From Mycolicibacter sinensis (GTDB lineage Bacteria; Actinomycetota; Actinomycetes; Mycobacteriales; Mycobacteriaceae): a DNA stretch of 64,000 bases. The stretch spans positions 161,584-225,583 of the forward strand of contig NZ_LZIN01000033.1 in the NCBI RefSeq assembly GCF_001667375.1, given 5' to 3'. Position numbers and translations under genes: made by a program. Below, one piece after another: positions 60,196 to 64,000 of the stretch. How positions within the stretch are numbered: position 1 is the stretch's first letter; the number at the start of each line of letters is the position of its first letter. The notes under the pieces are model-generated. The model was not told where the DNA came from. It worked only from the letters and a program-made list of their open reading frames with translations, and did not search any database.

Positions 60196-60914
60196 CGTTG
60201 CGCCCGGCCCTGCTGCAAGCGATCCGCTGCCGCCCAATGCTCGTCGGAGACCCACAGCCGAGCGAACGCCGCCACCGCTTCGTCGGCCGACGCGCCGGCG
60301 AGCACACGCTTGATCTCGGCGGCTGACGGGTTGGCCAACGACCGTGCCAGGCCACGCCATTCGGCCTCGAACGACTCGCGGGGCACCACCCGGTTGACCA
60401 GGCCGATCCGTTCGGCGGCCGGGGCGTCCAGCATGGTTCCGGTGCCGGCCAGCAGCAGCGCCTGACTGTGTCCGACCAGGGCGGCCAGTCGCTCGGCGCC
60501 GCCCCAGGCCGGCATGATCGCCAGCGACACCTGGTTGAAGGCGATCTTGACGTCGGCGGCGGCGATGCGGATGTCGGCGGCAACGGCCACCTCAGCGCCG
60601 CCTCCGAGCGCGTGCCCGTTGAGCGCGGCGATCACCGGCGCCGGAAAGGCGGCGATCCGGTCGCACAACAACCGCATCCGCCACGCCATGGCTTGCGCGT
60701 CGGACTCGGTGCGGATGGCGGCGAGTTGCTTGAGATCTCCGCCGGAGACGAAGGCCCGATCGCCACCGCCGGTGATGACCACTGCCCGGGCCGCGGCGAC
60801 CGCGTCCAGCGCGCGATCGAGCTGATCCATCGTCTCCGGGGCGATCGCGTTGCGCGCTTGGGGACGATCGATCGTGATGACCGCCAATCCTTCATCCAAC
60901 TCGACATCAACCAT
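60192..60914 (-). CDS. Enoyl-CoA hydratase/isomerase family protein
   Basis: This 240-residue crotonase-fold protein has oxyanion segments GGGDRAFVSGGDLKQL and NGHALGGGAEVAVAADIRIA. The canonical acid/base glutamates appear replaced (FNQVSLAI and SQALLLAG), as in some isomerases and decarboxylases. The correct start is the ATG close to the divergent ligase gene; a longer frame extends antisense through that gene. It is divergent from the CoA ligase with a 57-base shared promoter carrying an ATTCTC repeat. Confidence 0.87.
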   Translation of the reverse strand: MVDVELDEGLAVITIDRPQARNAIAPETMDQLDRALDAVAAARAVVITGGGDRAFVSGGDLKQLAAIRTESDAQAMAWRMRLLCDRIAAFPAPVIAALNGHALGGGAEVAVAADIRIAAADVKIAFNQVSLAIMPAWGGAERLAALVGHSQALLLAGTGTMLDAPAAERIGLVNRVVPRESFEAEWRGLARSLANPSAAEIKRVLAGASADEAVAAFARLWVSDEHWAAADRLQQGRAQR

Positions 60915-60937
60915 GACTCTCCAATGAAGATATTGGC

Positions 60938-60956
60938 ATTCTCGGATTAGGAGAAT
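60938..60956. promoter_or_regulatory. Inverted repeat ATTCTC-N7-GAGAAT
   Basis: Perfect six-base arms lie in the 57-base region between the enoyl-CoA hydratase and acyl-CoA ligase genes. The same layout occurs before the 8.3 kb operon with one mismatch. It is a candidate operator controlling both divergent genes. Confidence 0.55.
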
Positions 60957-60971
60957 AACATCACGGGCGTC

Positions 60972-62585
60972 ATGCGAAAGATTCCGGACGACCTGGCGCG
61001 GCACTACGAAGCCAACGGGTGGTGGACCCACGAGACCCTCGGTGACCTGCTCACGCAGTGCTTGTCCGAGGCGGCGGACTGCCGCTTCGAGGTGCACTCC
61101 GAGGTCCGCCCATGGCGGGGCAGCTTCGGCGATGTCGAGCAGACCGCGCGCCGGCTCGCGGCCGGGCTCTCCGCCCGCGGTGTCGGACCCGGCGACGTGG
61201 TGGCGTTTCAACTGCCCAACTGGATGGAGGCCGCCGCAACCTTCTGGGCCGCGGCGTTCCTGGGGGCGGTGGTGGTGCCGGTCGTGCACTTCTACGGGGC
61301 CAAGGAGCTGGGCTACATCCTGTCCGCCAGCAAGCCGCGGGTATTCATCACCGCCGAGAAGTTCGGGCGGATGACGTTTGTGCCCGAACTTGTGGCGGAT
61401 GTCCCGATCGTCGGGGTGGTGGGCGGGAGCGGTGCGAGCGTGGTGGGCGGGAGCGGTGCGAGCGTGGTGGGCGGGAGTGGTGCCGCACAGCACTTCGAGG
61501 ACCTGCTGGACGTCGAGCCGATGCCCGGCACACTGGCCACCGACCCCGGCGCGCCGGCGCTGATCGCCTTCACGTCCGGAACCACGCGAAACCCCAAGGG
61601 CGTCATCCACAGTCACCAGACGCTGTGCTTCGAGACGCGCCAGCTGCTCGCCAACTACCCCAAGGACCGCGGCCGGCAACTGACCGCAACCCCGGTCGGG
61701 CACTTCATCGGGATGATCGGGGCGTTTTTGATCCCGGTGCTGGAGGGCACGCCGATCGACCTCGCCGACGTCTGGGATCCCGCGAAGGCGCTGGCGTTGA
61801 TGGCCGAGCAGGGCGTGTCGATCGGCGGCGGCCCACCGTATTTCGTCACCAGCCTGCTCGACCATCCGGATTTCGCTCCCGAACACCTACGGCACATCCG
61901 CCACGTCGGCCTGGGTGGGTCGACGGTGCCCGCGGCGGTCACCCGCCGGCTGGCGGATCTGGGCATCTTCGTGTACCGGTCTTACGGCAGCACCGAACAC
62001 CCGTCGATCACCGGCTCCACCCCCAGCGCTGCCGAGGACAAGCGACTGTTCACCGACGGCAATGCGCGGCCCGGCGTAGAGATCAGGCTGGCTCCCGACG
62101 GGGAGATCCTGAGCCGCGGGCCCGACCTGTGCCTCGGCTATACCGACGACGCCCTGACCGAGGCGGCCTTCGACGCCGACGGCTGGTACCACACTGGGGA
62201 CGTCGGGGTGCTCGATGCCGACGGCTATCTGACCATCACCGACCGCAAGGCCGATGTCATCATCCGCGGCGGCGAGAACATCAGCGCCGTCGAGGTCGAA
62301 GAGGTCTTGTTGGCGCTGCCCGCCGTCACCGAGGCGGTGGTGGTCGCGGTGCCCGACGCCCGCCTGGGGGAGCGGGCGGCGGCGGTCGTGCGCCTCAAGC
62401 CCGGGTCCGCGTTACCGACGATGCCGGAACTGCAGGCCCATTTCGAGCGCCTCGGCGTGGCTCGCCAAAAGTGGCCGGAGCAGCTGCACGAGGTCGACGA
62501 CTTCCCGCGTACCGCCAGCGGCAAGGTGCAGAAGTACGTGGTGCGCCAGCAGCTCGCCGGCGAGGTTGCACCGACACCTTTGTGA
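60972..62585 (+). CDS. AMP-forming acyl-CoA ligase
   Basis: This 537-residue ANL-superfamily ligase activates a carboxylic acid to its CoA ester with ATP. The P-loop FTSGTTRNPKG starts at about residue 200; YRSYGSTEHPSITG, GWYHTGDVG, DRKADVIIRGGENI and the C-terminal TASGKVQK lysine motif are all present. Residues 149-172 hold a three-fold VVGGSGAS repeat in a surface region. It is divergent from an enoyl-CoA hydratase. This is the only CoA ligase in the window and may start catabolism of the side chain or of an opened ring. An ATG is used as start. Confidence 0.94.
   Translation: MRKIPDDLARHYEANGWWTHETLGDLLTQCLSEAADCRFEVHSEVRPWRGSFGDVEQTARRLAAGLSARGVGPGDVVAFQLPNWMEAAATFWAAAFLGAVVVPVVHFYGAKELGYILSASKPRVFITAEKFGRMTFVPELVADVPIVGVVGGSGASVVGGSGASVVGGSGAAQHFEDLLDVEPMPGTLATDPGAPALIAFTSGTTRNPKGVIHSHQTLCFETRQLLANYPKDRGRQLTATPVGHFIGMIGAFLIPVLEGTPIDLADVWDPAKALALMAEQGVSIGGGPPYFVTSLLDHPDFAPEHLRHIRHVGLGGSTVPAAVTRRLADLGIFVYRSYGSTEHPSITGSTPSAAEDKRLFTDGNARPGVEIRLAPDGEILSRGPDLCLGYTDDALTEAAFDADGWYHTGDVGVLDADGYLTITDRKADVIIRGGENISAVEVEEVLLALPAVTEAVVVAVPDARLGERAAAVVRLKPGSALPTMPELQAHFERLGVARQKWPEQLHEVDDFPRTASGKVQKYVVRQQLAGEVAPTPL
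61416..61487 (+). repeat. In-frame 24-bp tandem repeat (three units) in CoA ligase
   Basis: Three 24-base units encode VVGGSGAS, VVGGSGAS and VVGGSGAA. The first two units are identical at the DNA level and the third differs at its end. The repeat keeps the reading frame and would lengthen a Gly/Ser loop in the ligase N-terminal domain. Such repeats can change copy number by slippage. Confidence 0.9.
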
Positions 62586-62600
62586 GAATATGATTCTCAC
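62582..62600. promoter_or_regulatory. Perfect inverted repeat GTGAGAAT-ATG-ATTCTCAC
   Basis: Two perfect eight-base arms with a three-base spacer overlap the ligase stop codon and lie 21 bases before the amidohydrolase start. It is the most symmetric element in the window. A degenerate version occurs at 8146-8164. No T tract follows, so an operator is more likely than a terminator. Confidence 0.65.
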
Positions 62601-62620
62601 GAGCCGAAAAGGAGCATTTC

Positions 62621-63811
62621 ATGGGTCAACTGTCACACCGCGTCGAGATTCCTTTCCCGCTGTTCGACGCCGACAACCACCTCTACGAGCCGCCGGAGGC
62701 GATGACCAAGTACTTGCCCAAGGAGTACAAGGACATCGTCCAGTACGTCGAGATCAACGGGCGTACCAAGATCGCCATCCGCGGTCAGATCAGCGAGTAC
62801 ATTCCCAACCCGACGTTCTCCGTGGTGGCCAAGCCGGGCGCCTGGGAGGAGTACTTCAAGTACGGCAACCCCGACGGCAAGAGCAAGCGGGAGCTGTTCG
62901 GTGAGCCGATGAAGTCGATTCCGGCGTTCTTCGAGCCGGGGCCGCGTCTGGAACTGATGGACGAACTCGGCGTCGACCGCTCGCTGATGTTCCCGACCCT
63001 GGCCAGCCTGATCGAGGAACGGCTGCGCGACGACCCGGTCGCGATCCACGTCATCATCCACTCGCTCAACCAGTGGCTCGACGAGGTCTGGGGCTTCAAC
63101 TACAAGGGCCGGATCTTCACCACGCCGGTGATCACCCTGCCGATCGTCGAGAAGGCCATCGAAGAACTGGATTGGGCCGTCAAGCGTGGCGCTCGCGCCA
63201 TCCTGATCCGCCCGGCGCCGGTGCCCGGCTTCCGCGGGCCGCGGTCCTTCGCGCTGCCCGAGTTCGACCCGTTCTGGGAGAAGTGCGTCGAATACGACGT
63301 CTTCGTCGGGATGCACTCGTCGGACAGCGGCTACTCCCGCTACACCTCCGAGTGGGACGGCGCCGCCCAGGAGATGCTGCCGTTCCAGACCAACGCCATG
63401 CAGATCCTCAACGAGTGGCGCCCGATCCAGGATGCGGTGGCGTCCTGGGTGATCCACGGTGCGCTGTTCCGCCACCCGAAGCTCAAGGTGGGCATCGTCG
63501 AGGCCGGCTCCAAGTGGATGTTCCCGCTGATGGAGTCCATGACCGAGGTGTACAAGAAGGCTCCCGAAGCCTTCCTGGGCAACCCGATGGAAGAGATCAA
63601 GAACCGCATCTACGTCAGCCCGTTCTACGAAGAGGGCATCGACGACCTGATCAACCTGATCGGTGTGGACCAGGTGCTCTACGGCTCCGACTGGCCGCAC
63701 CCGGAGGGCCTGGCCGAGCCGACCCACTACGTGACGGCGCTGTCGCACCTTTCCGTCGAGGACCAGGCCAAGATCATGGGCGGTAACCTCGGTCGCCTCG
63801 TCACCGTTTAG
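62621..63811 (+). CDS. Amidohydrolase family protein (ACMSD-like, PF04909)
   Basis: This 396-residue TIM-barrel metal hydrolase has Asp18/His20 in DADNHLYEP, GMHSSDSG in the middle and YGSDWPHPEG near the end. It is a paralog of the 48 kb amidohydrolase. AAAAGGAG precedes the ATG. It follows the CoA ligase by 35 bases but has its own operator-like palindrome, so it may be separately controlled. Hydrolysis or decarboxylation of a ring-derived intermediate is the likely role; the substrate is unknown. Confidence 0.9.
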   Translation: MGQLSHRVEIPFPLFDADNHLYEPPEAMTKYLPKEYKDIVQYVEINGRTKIAIRGQISEYIPNPTFSVVAKPGAWEEYFKYGNPDGKSKRELFGEPMKSIPAFFEPGPRLELMDELGVDRSLMFPTLASLIEERLRDDPVAIHVIIHSLNQWLDEVWGFNYKGRIFTTPVITLPIVEKAIEELDWAVKRGARAILIRPAPVPGFRGPRSFALPEFDPFWEKCVEYDVFVGMHSSDSGYSRYTSEWDGAAQEMLPFQTNAMQILNEWRPIQDAVASWVIHGALFRHPKLKVGIVEAGSKWMFPLMESMTEVYKKAPEAFLGNPMEEIKNRIYVSPFYEEGIDDLINLIGVDQVLYGSDWPHPEGLAEPTHYVTALSHLSVEDQAKIMGGNLGRLVTV

Positions 63812-63854
63812 AGGTGCCCCGCTGGCAGACCATTCCCGAGATGGTCTTGAGCGT

Positions 63855-64000
<146 letters not shown>

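Noticed and set aside
60192..61886. Extended 564-codon form of the enoyl-CoA hydratase
   Set aside because: The extra 324 codons run antisense through the CoA ligase. The domain begins exactly at the ATG near the divergent promoter.
62582..62600. Palindrome read as a transcription terminator of the CoA ligase
   Set aside because: A three-base loop, AT-rich arms, no T tract and a related copy in a divergent promoter fit an operator better.

Overview
The window is high-GC, densely packed DNA of mycobacterial type (Mycobacterium/Mycolicibacterium or a close relative). The evidence is a mceA-F operon with Mce-associated membrane proteins, an MmpS-like secreted protein, two short-chain dehydrogenases of the mycofactocin-coupled type, two luciferase-like (F420/FMN) oxidoreductases, five cytochromes P450 with two 3Fe-4S ferredoxins, and frequent GTG/TTG starts with ATGA or GTGA overlaps. 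The left edge cuts a thiolase gene. The right edge runs into a G-only tract that looks like a sequencing artefact. I saw no rRNA, tRNA, CRISPR array, insertion sequence or phage gene, and no gene-free stretch longer than about 220 bases.

Layout. 0-3.1 kb: beta-oxidation genes (thiolase, enoyl-CoA hydratase, ACAD10/11-like acyl-CoA dehydrogenase). 3.1-8.1 kb, minus strand: APH-type kinase, SDR, P450, ferredoxin, mycofactocin-type SDR, SDR. 8.3-22.5 kb, plus strand: one long apparent operon of aldehyde dehydrogenase, CoA-transferase, a fused HMG-CoA-synthase-like/OB-fold protein, an SCP2-type thiolase, mceA-F and three small secreted proteins. 22.5-26.9 kb, minus strand: two Mce-associated membrane proteins, the MmpS-like protein, a 3-ketosteroid-dehydrogenase-like flavoprotein and an IclR regulator. 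27-36.9 kb, plus strand: a meta-cleavage module (C-C hydrolase, MhpA-like hydroxylase, MhpB-like extradiol dioxygenase), then a second KstD-like flavoprotein, a luciferase-like oxidoreductase, SDR, cyclase and two alpha/beta hydrolases. 36.9-41.1 kb: NTF2-like protein, aldehyde dehydrogenase, two TetR regulators and a second luciferase-like enzyme. 41.2-54.9 kb, plus strand: Rieske oxygenase alpha subunit, two small uncharacterised proteins, P450, SDR, TetR, ferredoxin, P450, amidohydrolase, two degenerate M24 proteins, enoyl-CoA hydratase-like protein and a tandem CoA-transferase. 54.9-63.8 kb: kinase, mycofactocin-type SDR, two P450s, TetR, enoyl-CoA hydratase, AMP-forming acyl-CoA ligase and a second amidohydrolase.

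The simplest reading is one large catabolic island for a hydrophobic, probably polycyclic or terpenoid-like compound. The Mce proteins would bring it to the cell; P450s, Rieske and luciferase-like oxygenases, SDRs and aldehyde dehydrogenases would oxidise it; KstD-like flavoproteins would desaturate rings; the MhpA/MhpB/hydrolase set would open an aromatic ring; and the CoA ligase, CoA-transferases, hydratases, dehydrogenase and thiolases would finish it by beta-oxidation. The actual substrate cannot be read from the sequence.

Control looks local. Each of four TetR genes has an inverted repeat beside it, and in two cases the motif is duplicated at a neighbouring promoter. A separate GAGAAT-type motif occurs both before the aldehyde dehydrogenase-mce operon and, more than 50 kb away, around the CoA ligase and last amidohydrolase, suggesting that the two ends of the island share a regulator.
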